Positions 16,513 to 24,912 of a stretch of 64,000 nucleotides of DNA are shown one piece after another (positions within the stretch are counted from its first letter, which is position 1; the number at the start of each line of letters is the position of its first letter). The DNA is taken from NCBI GenBank assembly GCA_023461435.1, contig JAEYLC010000040.1, positions 23,029 through 87,028 on the forward strand, read 5' to 3'. This stretch comes from Bacillota bacterium. Its GTDB lineage: Bacteria > Bacillota > Clostridia > Christensenellales > SZUA-584. A program made the translations under genes and the position numbers. Under the pieces are notes generated by a model, which saw only the letters and a program-made list of their open reading frames with translations, made no database searches and was not told where the DNA came from.

Positions 16513-18062
16513 AAAGGTCAAAAATATTCGCGTTTATCACAACGCTTGTGATGGTGACGGCCATGCCGGTCGTCGCCCTTGCGACGGACGTGTCCGTCAC
16601 AGCGGATTCGACCGAGGTCAAAGCGGGAGATACCGTGACGCTCACAGTTGTCGTCACAGCTGACCATATCGGCGTCGTAGACGGGAGCTTCACATATGCC
16701 CCCGCGCTGCTGACGTATGACAGCAGCGACGGCGGCGCTTCAGACGGCTATATCAATATCGTCTCGGCGGAAAAAGGCGGCTCTTCCTCGCTCTCGGCGG
16801 TGATTAAATTTACGGCGAAGGCGCAGGGCACAGCGGCCGTGAACGTCTCGATAGACAGCGTACTTAGCTACGACGAGAAGGCGCTGGAAGCGGGAGCGGG
16901 CAACGTCAGCATCACAATCGCGGCCTCTGACGCGCCCCCGCAGACAAGCGGCGGTGAGAGCGCCCCTGTGGTTGATCTGTCGCAGACGGGCATCCCGGCA
17001 CAGAATGTGACGGGTGCCGAGGCGCAGATGTATGTATGGCGCGACATCGGCAGCCAAACGCTTCCTTCGGGATTCATCGACAGCCAGGTTAATTACGCGG
17101 GCGAACAGGTGGGCGGCGCGGCCATACCCGACAGCGGTGAGATCATACTGCTGTATCTTTCCGATGCGGCGGGCGAAAACGCAGGGTATTACATATACAC
17201 CGAGCAGGACAATACGCTGAATCCGTATATCACGATCTCATCCAAAGCCGCGAGCTTTTCAATCATCCCGGATCAGTCTGTGACAGCGCCCGCAGGGTTT
17301 GAGCAGACGACGCTTGAATGGGACGATCAATCACTGCCCGCCTGGAAATCGGCGGAATCCGGCGATATCGTCTATCTGGTCTACGCCCGCAATTCAAAGG
17401 GCGAAACGGGCTTTTATCTTTTCAACACGGACGACGAATCCGTGCAGCGCTACGCGGCGGTGCCCCAGCAGGGCACGGCACCGGGAGCGACGGTGACGAA
17501 ACCGTCAGCGGAGCAAAATGATAAGCCCGTTTCGGGCCAAAACGCGCAGATCGATTCGGGTATCACGATAGACCGCACGCTGTTCATAGGGCTTTGCATC
17601 GCTGCTGCTCTGATAATTGTGGCTGCGGCGGTATTCGCAACGCTTTACTTAAGGTGTGCGCGCAGCAAATTGAGGCGCGTGGCGCGCATGAAGGAGAGGA
17701 TGGAGAACGAGGCAAAAGAGATGCGGGAACCGATAGCTCCTCCGGCGGCAGAAAAAGAGATACCGGCACCGGCTGCTCCCCCGGCGGCTGCAAAAGAGAC
17801 ACAGGCACCGGCTGCTCCCCCGGCGGCTGCAAAAGAGACACAGGCACCGGCTGCTCCCCCGGCGGCTGCAAAAGAGATACAGGCACCGACTGCTCCCCTA
17901 AGGAGAGCAAAAGAGAAGAATAAACCTGCGGCGGGTCAGAGTGCTGAAGTGCCTAAAACAAGGAGCAGACAAGAAAGCAAGGTGTCTGAGAAAACAGGAA
18001 AACGCACGGTGCATGTGAGAAGCGCGGATATAAGCAATTACCCGAAAGGCAAGGATACATGA
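16509..18062 (+). CDS. Membrane-anchored cohesin-domain protein with proline-rich tail
   Basis: A 517-residue protein: signal peptide (residues ~1-26), a cohesin-like domain (about 27-145; VSVTADSTEVKAGDTVTLTVVVTAD, GSFTYAPALLTYDSS, ALEAGAGNVSITIAA), a second beta-rich region, one membrane helix (about 358-380), a basic stop-transfer segment RCARSKLRRVARMKERM, and a ~130-residue cytoplasmic tail rich in Ala, Pro and Lys with a 13-residue repeat. The start GTG overlaps the stop of the dockerin protein gene and is preceded by AAAGGAG. It should hold the dockerin-bearing SpoIID protein at the outer face of the membrane. No S-layer or sortase anchor is present. Cohesin identity is by pattern only. 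Confidence 0.8.
   Translation: MKRSKIFAFITTLVMVTAMPVVALATDVSVTADSTEVKAGDTVTLTVVVTADHIGVVDGSFTYAPALLTYDSSDGGASDGYINIVSAEKGGSSSLSAVIKFTAKAQGTAAVNVSIDSVLSYDEKALEAGAGNVSITIAASDAPPQTSGGESAPVVDLSQTGIPAQNVTGAEAQMYVWRDIGSQTLPSGFIDSQVNYAGEQVGGAAIPDSGEIILLYLSDAAGENAGYYIYTEQDNTLNPYITISSKAASFSIIPDQSVTAPAGFEQTTLEWDDQSLPAWKSAESGDIVYLVYARNSKGETGFYLFNTDDESVQRYAAVPQQGTAPGATVTKPSAEQNDKPVSGQNAQIDSGITIDRTLFIGLCIAAALIIVAAAVFATLYLRCARSKLRRVARMKERMENEAKEMREPIAPPAAEKEIPAPAAPPAAAKETQAPAAPPAAAKETQAPAAPPAAAKEIQAPTAPLRRAKEKNKPAAGQSAEVPKTRSRQESKVSEKTGKRTVHVRSADISNYPKGKDT
17766..17921 (+). repeat. 39-bp tandem repeat coding for a 13-residue Ala/Pro/Lys unit
   Basis: Three near-identical 39-bp units (17766-17804, 17805-17843, 17844-17882) plus a degenerate fourth encode APAAPPAAAKETQ-type repeats in the cytoplasmic tail of the cohesin protein. 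The bases are almost identical between units, which points to recent slippage or unequal exchange. Confidence 0.9.
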
Positions 18063-18147
18063 GCAGGTATTATAGTCGTGAACAAGAGGGGGTGAATATA
18101 TGGATGCCCTTTGTCATAATCGCTTGATGAACGCGCGACGGCAATGC

Positions 18148-19743
18148 TTATCTCGCCAGTATGGTCACCAATACGTTTGGAAATACGAAGAGTGTCAACG
18201 CAACGGAAGCCATGGCAACGACCCGCCCAAAGCCATCTGTGACTTTAAAACGTTGAAATCCATAAAGCGAGAATATCAACAAAGGCAATACCGGTATAAA
18301 ATAGCGCCCTTGTACGCCCTGTATGACATCCGTGCCATATGGCGTCCACCAGATCATCATACCGATCAAAACAAACAAATATGTCAATAGCACAGAAATC
18401 ACAAATACAAAACGATGGCTTGTTTTTATCGCTGCGGGCGCCTGGTTTCTTTCGCTTAAACAGGATGCAATGAGGCAAAGAGCAAACGCGTAGATGATAC
18501 TATGGGCCACCGGCGTGTCAAGGCACCCCAATAGTCCGCCGACCATGGTGATGTAATAGTAAATGCACTTTTTTAAAGCCGTATTGATTATTATCGAAAA
18601 GGTGCCGATCGGGTGCTGCCTTAGCCATGCGGCCGTATATGCAGGCTGATTTGCGTTAACATGCTGATTGATAAGCGTACTGCCCGGAGTAAAGTTAAAC
18701 ATAACAGAAAGATTGGAGACGATGATGCCGGCTATTCCGAGTAGTAGCATTGCAAAACAAAAAATATACCCTTCGCTCTTACTGGCGAATTTCGATTTCG
18801 GTATCAGAAAGAAGAGGAAAACGACAGGCAAGTAGATCATGATCTTGAGCGGTATGAAGAGAAACACCAGCAGGCAAGATAGGATCACATCTTTCCATCC
18901 TATTTTCTGATTATTTCCGTAAGCCAAATATAATATTTGTGCAATCAGCATCATAGCTAACGTGATGATGACGGCATCGTAAGAGAACGACGGTGCCAGA
19001 TGAACACACATCGGCATCATTGAAATAATGAAAACCGGCAATTTACCCAAAGGCAGCCGCCTGATGGCCCAATAGATGCCGAAGATATAAAAAGCCAGCA
19101 TAAAGAACTTGCTTAGATATAACAACGGAACGCCGCCCAAATGAAGTAACCGCGCAATCGTGATTCCCAATATCGTAGGGAAATAAGCGACAGGCGAAAT
19201 ACTGTTGTCCTGAAAATCGCAAGCCACCAATTCCGCATCACCGGCGCGTACAAAAAGCTTGAAGTCTTCGGATATATCTCTATAGGTTTGGATGGATGCA
19301 TTGCTTTCAGTGATATCGCTGAAAACCGTCAGATCCTCTTTTCGAATGGAGGTTGTGTAATTGATATACACATCGGATGTTTGCCGGGCTGAGACGGTAT
19401 CGTGTATCCCCAATATTCGATTGGACCATAGATAAGCGTTTTTGATATGGGCGGTTTCATCCGGAATTGAACCCGGCGTGTTGATGATCAGCGATAGCAA
19501 TCCTATGGCGCTGCCCACCACCAAAAATATTTTTTCGATGGGCCATTGCTTAAAAAACAGCAGAATAAATGAGACAACAAATATGGCCAATCCGCAAAGA
19601 GCAATAATGAGAAAAAATACCTTATCAAAAGTGCTGTCAAATATCGAACGGTTCATAGCGGCATATGCATACACAAGTATGGCAAAGGCGACGGCTGAGC
19701 CGACGAGAACCATCTTCTTATGTAACATGAATATACGCTTCAA
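18148..19743 (-). CDS. DUF2142 polytopic membrane protein
   Basis: About 531 residues with roughly ten to twelve membrane helices. The motif PGSIPDETAHIKNAYLWSNRILG and the later SPVAYFPTILGITIARLL and PSFSYDAVIITLAMMLIAQILYL are hallmarks of DUF2142 proteins, which resemble GT-C glycosyltransferases and lie in surface polysaccharide clusters. The frame opens at 19773, but a GGGAG about 9 bp before an in-frame TTG at 19743 makes that start attractive; ATG 19761 is the alternative. The lipoprotein gene upstream overlaps or abuts it. It is last in the minus-strand group with the polysaccharide deacetylase and lipoprotein. Its catalytic role is not established. Confidence 0.82.
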   Translation of the reverse strand: MKRIFMLHKKMVLVGSAVAFAILVYAYAAMNRSIFDSTFDKVFFLIIALCGLAIFVVSFILLFFKQWPIEKIFLVVGSAIGLLSLIINTPGSIPDETAHIKNAYLWSNRILGIHDTVSARQTSDVYINYTTSIRKEDLTVFSDITESNASIQTYRDISEDFKLFVRAGDAELVACDFQDNSISPVAYFPTILGITIARLLHLGGVPLLYLSKFFMLAFYIFGIYWAIRRLPLGKLPVFIISMMPMCVHLAPSFSYDAVIITLAMMLIAQILYLAYGNNQKIGWKDVILSCLLVFLFIPLKIMIYLPVVFLFFLIPKSKFASKSEGYIFCFAMLLLGIAGIIVSNLSVMFNFTPGSTLINQHVNANQPAYTAAWLRQHPIGTFSIIINTALKKCIYYYITMVGGLLGCLDTPVAHSIIYAFALCLIASCLSERNQAPAAIKTSHRFVFVISVLLTYLFVLIGMMIWWTPYGTDVIQGVQGRYFIPVLPLLIFSLYGFQRFKVTDGFGRVVAMASVALTLFVFPNVLVTILAR

Positions 19744-19747
19744 GTGC

Positions 19748-20674
19748 TCACACTCCCTCATTAAACGCACCAAAGGATGGCTGGTCCCCGTTAATGACGA
19801 ATCGGCTCAACGATTGATCTTCAGAATTCATAATCAAAATCTGATTTTCCAATGTCTGATAAAAATAATCGCCGGGAGACTCCAATCGGAAGGTATCACA
19901 GGAGCGTAAATTAAACCCGTCCATATATTTTCTGCTCCCTTCGGTTGGCTGCGTGATATATAAGAGCCAATCACCATACTCGCACATATCATACAAAACG
20001 CCGGTGTAGCTTAACAGCACCTGCTTCTCACCCGTAGCAAGACTCTGCTTAAATATTTGATTATCGGTTCCCGCATCGCTGACCTGTATCGCCTGATCCT
20101 CGTAGAGTACAAAAGGATTGTCATGAATATTCGCTGCCAGCAAATCGATCTTACCTGTTGACAGGTCGCACCCATAAACGCTGCAAAACCCCTGTTCGGC
20201 ATAAGTGCATATGAAAAGGCCAGCCTCATCCGTTTTCAAATTGAAAGGCAGCTCTAGGATGTCTTGCGGCATTTCGGCCAATGGCCTTAATTGATCGTCC
20301 GCATCCAGACAGAAAAGCTTTCCGGCTTGGATATAATAAAGAGTCCCGTTAACCATGATCGCATCAAGAACAGGCTCGCGGGTAAGCGCTTCTTCACGCT
20401 GCCCGTCTGCATCCGTTTTCCATAAGCGGCTGCCTTCATCGGTAAAGTAAACCCATCCGTCAAGGCTGCCGATATATCTTAAATATGCACTGCTCTTCAA
20501 CAGCGTTTTCTCCGAGCCATCCAATTCGGCCCGGTATAAGCCGTCTGTCGCCGTATAGAACAGAAATGTGCCGGATGAGGAAGCAGCGCTTGTCTCCGCT
20601 TCATCGGTGGTTTGAGTGCACGCTGCTAACAGCAGCATGAATGCCAATCCGCAGATCAATATCTTTTTATACAT
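19748..20674 (-). CDS. Lipoprotein with beta-propeller-like repeats (DUF5050-like)
   Basis: A 308-residue lipoprotein: signal peptide with lipobox LLAAC (Cys near 19), a Ser/Thr-rich linker, then repeated short blocks of the kind FLFYTATDGLYRAELDGSEKTLL, WVYFTDEGSRLWKTDADG, TLYYIQAGKLFCLDADDQ and DWLLYITQPTEGSRKY. These alternate a 'displayed value' strand with a 'residue-D-G' turn, as in DUF5050 propeller-like proteins. It is probably an extracellular binding or scaffold protein. It is 4 bp from the polysaccharide deacetylase gene upstream and overlaps or abuts the DUF2142 gene downstream, so the three are likely co-transcribed. Confidence 0.72.
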   Translation of the reverse strand: MYKKILICGLAFMLLLAACTQTTDEAETSAASSSGTFLFYTATDGLYRAELDGSEKTLLKSSAYLRYIGSLDGWVYFTDEGSRLWKTDADGQREEALTREPVLDAIMVNGTLYYIQAGKLFCLDADDQLRPLAEMPQDILELPFNLKTDEAGLFICTYAEQGFCSVYGCDLSTGKIDLLAANIHDNPFVLYEDQAIQVSDAGTDNQIFKQSLATGEKQVLLSYTGVLYDMCEYGDWLLYITQPTEGSRKYMDGFNLRSCDTFRLESPGDYFYQTLENQILIMNSEDQSLSRFVINGDQPSFGAFNEGV

Positions 20675-20678
20675 TCGT

Positions 20679-22220
20679 TTACCATCTCATCTCATTGCTT
20701 GCGTATAGATTTAAAAACCCATCCATCGTTGTGAACTCACACCCCTTGTTCACGCAATATTTGACCAGTTGCTCAAACAGCACCGAGCTGGCCTGCACGG
20801 GCTGATTCCCCATGTCGTTAAGCTTGTCCCGAAACACGCAATGGGCCCTCAATACAATCACCGTTTTTTGTTCACAGGCTTTGTCAACCAACAGCTCTTT
20901 GCTTTTCAATGAGGTAATCGTCTGCATATCAGCGCTGACGCATTGTATTTGATACGGGTCAATATTGTTTAGATCAACAATATCATCTTCAACGGCCGCA
21001 AGCCGTCCTTGCCGACGGTATTGCTTGATGACATCAATAACTCCCTGACTCAAGTTTCCATATGGATAGGCGATCGAATTCGGGGTATTCAAGCCGTTTC
21101 TTAGGAACGCATTATTGACAAGCGCCATGCTCCGATCGATCTGAGCTTCGGTCGAGCTCCCCAAGGCGATATGGGTATATGTGTGGTCTCCGAACTCCCA
21201 GCCGTCCGCAGCCATTTGCTTAATCTCATGCCATGACAGTTTGTTTCGTATATGGTTGTCGGGGAAATATGGATTGATAAACGACGTCCCTTTGATCCCG
21301 TATTTCTTTAGTATCGGATAGGCCACGGCATAGTCCGATTCATTGCCATCATCAAATGTGATGATCACCAATGCGTGATCAAGCGTTACGTCTGATTTGA
21401 TGACCTCCGCGCTTGCGGTTGTTGACGGCTGCGGTACATCAGCCAGTTGGCTGTTTAATTTGTTGATGATAAGCAATGTCTTCGCAAAGATAACGGCACA
21501 GCACAGGACAACCGCGACGGCAACTATCGGATAGATCAGCGTTGCGGCGGGCCGGGGTTCGGGTGTGACGGCCTCTTTATCTGCATTTCCCGCGGCATGT
21601 TTTTTCTTTGTCAGGCCACGGCGATGCTTATTGTAGAAAAAGCCGAATGACCCTGCCGCAAAATAGAGAATATACAGGCTGGCTGTCAAAGGCTCCCGTG
21701 CGGAGTGGGATAGCATCAGGTGGATAAAAGCGAGTATGACTGTGAGGTAAGCCGCGTAATACAGCGCGGCTTTCACACCGCACCTTCCAATTTTTATATT
21801 CATTATTCGCGATCGTATACGCTGCAGCGCCTTTAGCCCGCTTATCATGAAGACAAGGGCGACTGCCGTTGCAGCGGTGACGATTAACAGAGCGATGCTG
21901 CCGAGCAGTGTACGCGCATCGGCTTGGAATACGTTCTCCAGAAAAAGCTTGTGAGCAAAAATGAGTATGACGGCCGCTGCGGCTATGAATGATTGAAACA
22001 AGAAAAAATGCCGGGGCGGTGAGACAGCCTCGGGGCTTTTTTGTTTTGGACTGAGGATGAGGTGCAGCAACAGCCAGGTGTAGGCGGCGGCACCTGTGGC
22101 CAGAGGTATGAGCCCGTAGCCGCCATAATACGTGGGGCTGAATGCGTAGTTGACCGCTATCAGAGGCAGAGGCCCAAGAGTATATAAACCCAGCGTGAAG
22201 AGGGCAGATTTTTTTACCAT
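20679..22220 (-). CDS. Polysaccharide deacetylase with multi-helix membrane domain
   Basis: A 513-residue protein. Residues 1-~255 carry about six or seven membrane helices. Residues ~290-500 form a NodB-type deacetylase: VIITFDDGNESDYAVAYPIL (motif 1 TFDDG), HEIKQMAADGWEFGDHTYTHIAL (motif 2, HxxxH) and SIAYPYGNLSQGVIDVI (motif 3). Members remove acetyl groups from peptidoglycan, PNAG or other surface glycans; the membrane domain suggests it works on a lipid-linked or membrane-near glycan. First gene of the minus-strand group with the lipoprotein and DUF2142 protein. One motif residue set (Asp, His, His) is intact. Confidence 0.88.
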   Translation of the reverse strand: MVKKSALFTLGLYTLGPLPLIAVNYAFSPTYYGGYGLIPLATGAAAYTWLLLHLILSPKQKSPEAVSPPRHFFLFQSFIAAAAVILIFAHKLFLENVFQADARTLLGSIALLIVTAATAVALVFMISGLKALQRIRSRIMNIKIGRCGVKAALYYAAYLTVILAFIHLMLSHSAREPLTASLYILYFAAGSFGFFYNKHRRGLTKKKHAAGNADKEAVTPEPRPAATLIYPIVAVAVVLCCAVIFAKTLLIINKLNSQLADVPQPSTTASAEVIKSDVTLDHALVIITFDDGNESDYAVAYPILKKYGIKGTSFINPYFPDNHIRNKLSWHEIKQMAADGWEFGDHTYTHIALGSSTEAQIDRSMALVNNAFLRNGLNTPNSIAYPYGNLSQGVIDVIKQYRRQGRLAAVEDDIVDLNNIDPYQIQCVSADMQTITSLKSKELLVDKACEQKTVIVLRAHCVFRDKLNDMGNQPVQASSVLFEQLVKYCVNKGCEFTTMDGFLNLYASNEMRW

Positions 22221-22458
22221 GTTATTCCACCGATTCAGTTTTCTTTAGTATAGTCTTCTCGATACGTTAATGGAACAGAACACAAGCTGATAAATTGTAA
22301 AATATTTAAGACATGCGGAGCGAGGGGTGTGGGGTTGTTATATTTTTGTTGAAATGTGTCGGCTTGTGGATATATGATATCTATGCTATAGAAAAATTAT
22401 GCTTATCATTAAGCTTAGTTAACGTTCAGTATTTTTATTTGAAAAATTGGTGATGACT

Positions 22459-22932
22459 ATGGTTGAAACAATTTATTTTGCAGGCGGCTGTTTATGGGGG
22501 GTACAAGCATTTATCAAAACACTAAAAGGTGTTATGAATACGCAGGCAGGACGAGCAAATGGTTATTCAAATAGTCTCGATGGCGAGTACGATGGTTATG
22601 CAGAATGCGTCAAAACAGAATTCGACACTGAAGTTGTCTCTGTTTCTCAGTTAATGGGTTATTTTTTTGAGATTATAGATCCTTACAGTTTGAATAAACA
22701 AGGCAGCGATGTGGGGAAAAAATACCGCACCGGCGTATATAGCAAAGTGCCTCGACATTTGGAAGATGCCAAGAATTATATAACCGGAAGAGCAGATAGG
22801 GACAAAATTGTTGTTGAAGTCCTTCCTCTTATTAATTACGTTAAAAGTGCAGATGAACATCAAGATAGATTAGATAGGTGCCCTAATGACTATTGTCATA
22901 TACCCAAAGACTTATTACACAAATATTTATAG
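22459..22932 (+). CDS. msrA: Peptide methionine sulfoxide reductase A
   Basis: About 157 residues of MsrA, which reduces (S)-methionine sulfoxide in proteins. The catalytic cysteine lies in FAGGCLWGVQAF (usually GCFWG; Phe replaced by Leu). GYSNSLDGEYDGYAECVKTEFD, FFEIIDPYSLNKQGSDVGKKYRTGVY and the C-terminal EHQDRLDRCPNDYCHIP segments fit, including the two extra C-terminal cysteines that act as resolving residues in many MsrA proteins. Start candidates are TTG 22447, GTG 22450, ATG 22453 and ATG 22459; the last gives the family-typical start. The gene is noticeably AT-rich compared with its surroundings. No msrB is nearby. Confidence 0.88.
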   Translation: MVETIYFAGGCLWGVQAFIKTLKGVMNTQAGRANGYSNSLDGEYDGYAECVKTEFDTEVVSVSQLMGYFFEIIDPYSLNKQGSDVGKKYRTGVYSKVPRHLEDAKNYITGRADRDKIVVEVLPLINYVKSADEHQDRLDRCPNDYCHIPKDLLHKYL

Positions 22933-23238
22933 CCCACTGTTATGAGCATAACGCGCAGGAGATAAAAAGAGCTTTAGCCTTCTGGTGAATACTCGCGGTA
23001 TGGCTGCTATATTTAGTTTAATTGTCTCGATTCGTGGATATTATAGTTATATATTGTAACCATTATATCTATACTGTTCAGAATAACAGGATACTTTTAG
23101 GAACATGCAATCATTAATATAATGGAAAGTACATCGAAGTAATATTATTGTGAATGGACATTAGAGAATAGATATTGAGATATTACAAAGGCATTGACGC
23201 TGGATATATTCTACGATATACTATTAGAAATTGAAAAT
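22933..23238. other. AT-rich non-coding stretch before the manganese riboswitch
   Basis: About 300 bp of AT-rich sequence with no ORF of note. It presumably holds the promoter for the riboswitch-mntP transcript, but I could not pick out a convincing -35/-10 pair. The base composition matches msrA and mntP and differs from the GC-rich regions on both sides. Confidence 0.4.
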
Positions 23239-23324
23239 ACTCGTGAGGGAGTAGTTAGCGCAAATGTGCGTGGCAAGTCAACATACTGATCGGTAACGGT
23301 CTGGCTTGTCTTAAAAAACGAGAC
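23239..23324 (+). ncRNA. Manganese riboswitch (yybP-ykoY family)
   Basis: The conserved GGGAGTAG block (about 23247-23254) and the GTCAACATACTGA block (about 23277-23289) of yybP-ykoY aptamers are present in the right order, and CTCGT (23240-23244) can pair with ACGAG (23318-23322) as the closing stem. It lies just before the manganese exporter gene mntP, the classic partner. Binding of Mn(II) should permit expression of mntP by preventing the terminator downstream. Confidence 0.85.
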
Positions 23325-23325
23325 T

Positions 23326-23353
23326 CATGTATAAACTCTACAGCTTATACATG
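23326..23353 (+). promoter_or_regulatory. Hairpin between Mn aptamer and terminator
   Basis: CATGTATAA (23326-23334) and TTATACATG (23345-23353) form a perfect 9-bp stem directly after the aptamer. It has a T-rich tail (TCTTTATTCTTTTT), so it could be a first terminator or an anti-terminator stem of the expression platform. Confidence 0.5.
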
Positions 23354-23371
23354 GTCTTTATTCTTTTTAGG

Positions 23372-23413
23372 AACCCAGGTATACGCTCGTATGAGTAATA
23401 CTTGGGTTTTTTT
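23372..23413 (+). terminator. Intrinsic terminator in front of mntP
   Basis: AACCCAGGTAT (23372-23382) pairs with ATACTTGGGTT (23398-23408) and is followed by a run of T up to 23413, immediately before the mntP ribosome binding site (GAAGGAG). It would cut off mntP transcription when the riboswitch is empty. Confidence 0.75.
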
Positions 23414-23428
23414 GAAGGAGAATATACC

Positions 23429-24061
23429 ATGAATCTACTGGAACTATTCCTCATTGCTATCGGTCTTTCTATGGACGCTTTTGCCGTGGCTCTTTGTTCC
23501 GGGCTGACCATGCCTAAAGCAACCATAAAAAAAGCATTGATTATCGGCTTGTATTTTGGTCTTTTTCAAGCGGTCATGCCGCTTATAGGGTATATACTTG
23601 CCACACAGTTTGCCGATAATATAACTACTTTCGATCACTGGGTTGCATTTGCTTTGCTCTGTTTTATCGGGGGTAAAATGATTATCGGCAGCTTTAGAAA
23701 AGATGGATGTGCAGACAGGGAATGCCCCGCTGAAACATGTACGGACAGAGAATGTCCCGGAGGAAAACGCCCCGAAAAGAAAGAGGCCTCCTTAAAACCT
23801 GCGGAAATGCTGCCTCTTGCCCTTGCCACAAGCATTGACGCATTGGCGCTAGGCGTATCATTTGCTTTTCTTCGTGTTAATATAGTGCCAGCAATTTTAT
23901 TCATTGGGACTATTACTCTCGTTTTATCTATGCTGGGCGTAAAAATCGGCAATATATTCGGTATCAAATCTAAATCTAAAGCCGAGCTTGCCGGTGGCAT
24001 TATACTGGTTTTAATGGGTTTGAAGATATTGTTTGAACATATGGGGTTCATTAGCTTTTAA
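23429..24061 (+). CDS. mntP: Manganese efflux pump MntP
   Basis: A 210-residue membrane protein with six predicted helices and the MntP signature acidic positions: helix 1 IAIGLSMDAFAVALCSGL and helix 4 LALATSIDALALGVSFAFL, each with a conserved Asp. It exports Mn(II). The central cytoplasmic loop (about residues 97-125) holds an unusual doubled CADRECPAETC-TDRECPGGK segment with five cysteines. GAAGGAG at 23414-23420 selects ATG 23429. It is controlled by the riboswitch and terminator directly upstream. AT-rich like msrA. Confidence 0.93.
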   Translation: MNLLELFLIAIGLSMDAFAVALCSGLTMPKATIKKALIIGLYFGLFQAVMPLIGYILATQFADNITTFDHWVAFALLCFIGGKMIIGSFRKDGCADRECPAETCTDRECPGGKRPEKKEASLKPAEMLPLALATSIDALALGVSFAFLRVNIVPAILFIGTITLVLSMLGVKIGNIFGIKSKSKAELAGGIILVLMGLKILFEHMGFISF

Positions 24062-24252
24062 ATAGTGGATATTCGGAATGTCTCATAGAAAAAAAGAGCT
24101 TAAATTATTTCGCAATGCGTAAAAACATATAATTTTTAGATACGATTATCAGAATAATTAAAAGAGCCTTGTAAAACAAATTTATCCATTCCATTATGAG
24201 CATAATTGATTATCTTTTGCGAGCTTAACATATCCATATAATCTTCCCTTGT

Positions 24253-24912
24253 CTAAATTTCAAATACCTGAAACGCCTTTCCCTCCGGCTTCGCCGTAAA
24301 CGTCATTCTCTCCCCTGTCGTCGGGTGATCAAAACTGATGCGGCTCGCGAAAAGCGCCAGCGGCGCTTTCACATTGCGCGCCCCATATTTCATGTCCCCG
24401 TAAACCGCCGCGCCCACATGCGCGAACTGCGCGCGTATCTGATGAAACCGCCCGGTCAGCAGCTTCACGCGTACAAGTATCAGCCCGTCCTTTTCCGCCA
24501 GCACGGTATACTCAAGACCCGCCTTTTTCGCCCCGGCAATGGGCCTGTCTGACACGCCCGCGATATGCGTCTTTTCATCCTTTTTAAGATAATGCCACAG
24601 CTCACCCCCGCTGTCCGGCGGCACCGCGGTGAGTACCGCGAGATATGTCTTTTCAAACGCGCCATTCTGCATCTGCGCGGAAAGTCGCGCCGCCGCCTTG
24701 GAGGTGCGCGCAAACACCATCACGCCGCTCGTCGGCCTGTCGAGCCGGTGCACGAGCCCCAGATACACATTGCCCGGCTTGCCGTATTTCTCGCCGATAT
24801 ACGCCTTGCAAAGGCTCAGCATGTCCTCATCGCCTGTCTCGTCCGCCTGAGACGGCACGCCGTAAGGCTTCACCACCACGAGCAAATGATTGTCTTCATA
24901 GAGCACGTTCAC
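24253..24912 (-). CDS. RluA-family pseudouridine synthase
   Basis: About 219 residues from a GTG at 24912. Motifs: NVLYEDNHLLVVVKPYGVPSQ, the catalytic GLVHRLDRPTSGVMVFARTSKAA (Asp in HRLDRPTSG), ELLTGRFHQIRAQFAHVGAAVYGD. It isomerises uridine in rRNA or tRNA; no S4 domain is present, as in RluA/RluC-short types. The frame is open further upstream, but the GTG overlaps the stop of the methyltransferase gene (GTGA) and the protein then starts exactly where the family does. The two genes are thus coupled and probably both modify rRNA. Confidence 0.88.
   Translation of the reverse strand: MNVLYEDNHLLVVVKPYGVPSQADETGDEDMLSLCKAYIGEKYGKPGNVYLGLVHRLDRPTSGVMVFARTSKAAARLSAQMQNGAFEKTYLAVLTAVPPDSGGELWHYLKKDEKTHIAGVSDRPIAGAKKAGLEYTVLAEKDGLILVRVKLLTGRFHQIRAQFAHVGAAVYGDMKYGARNVKAPLALFASRISFDHPTTGERMTFTAKPEGKAFQVFEI

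Noticed and set aside
17766..17921. Possible CRISPR array
   Set aside because: Repeats are directly adjacent without spacers and are in frame in a coding region, so they are protein repeats.
18100..18390. 96-codon plus-strand ORF with GGGGGTG upstream
   Set aside because: Most of it is antisense to the DUF2142 gene; the short start region may be a remnant but shows no recognisable protein.
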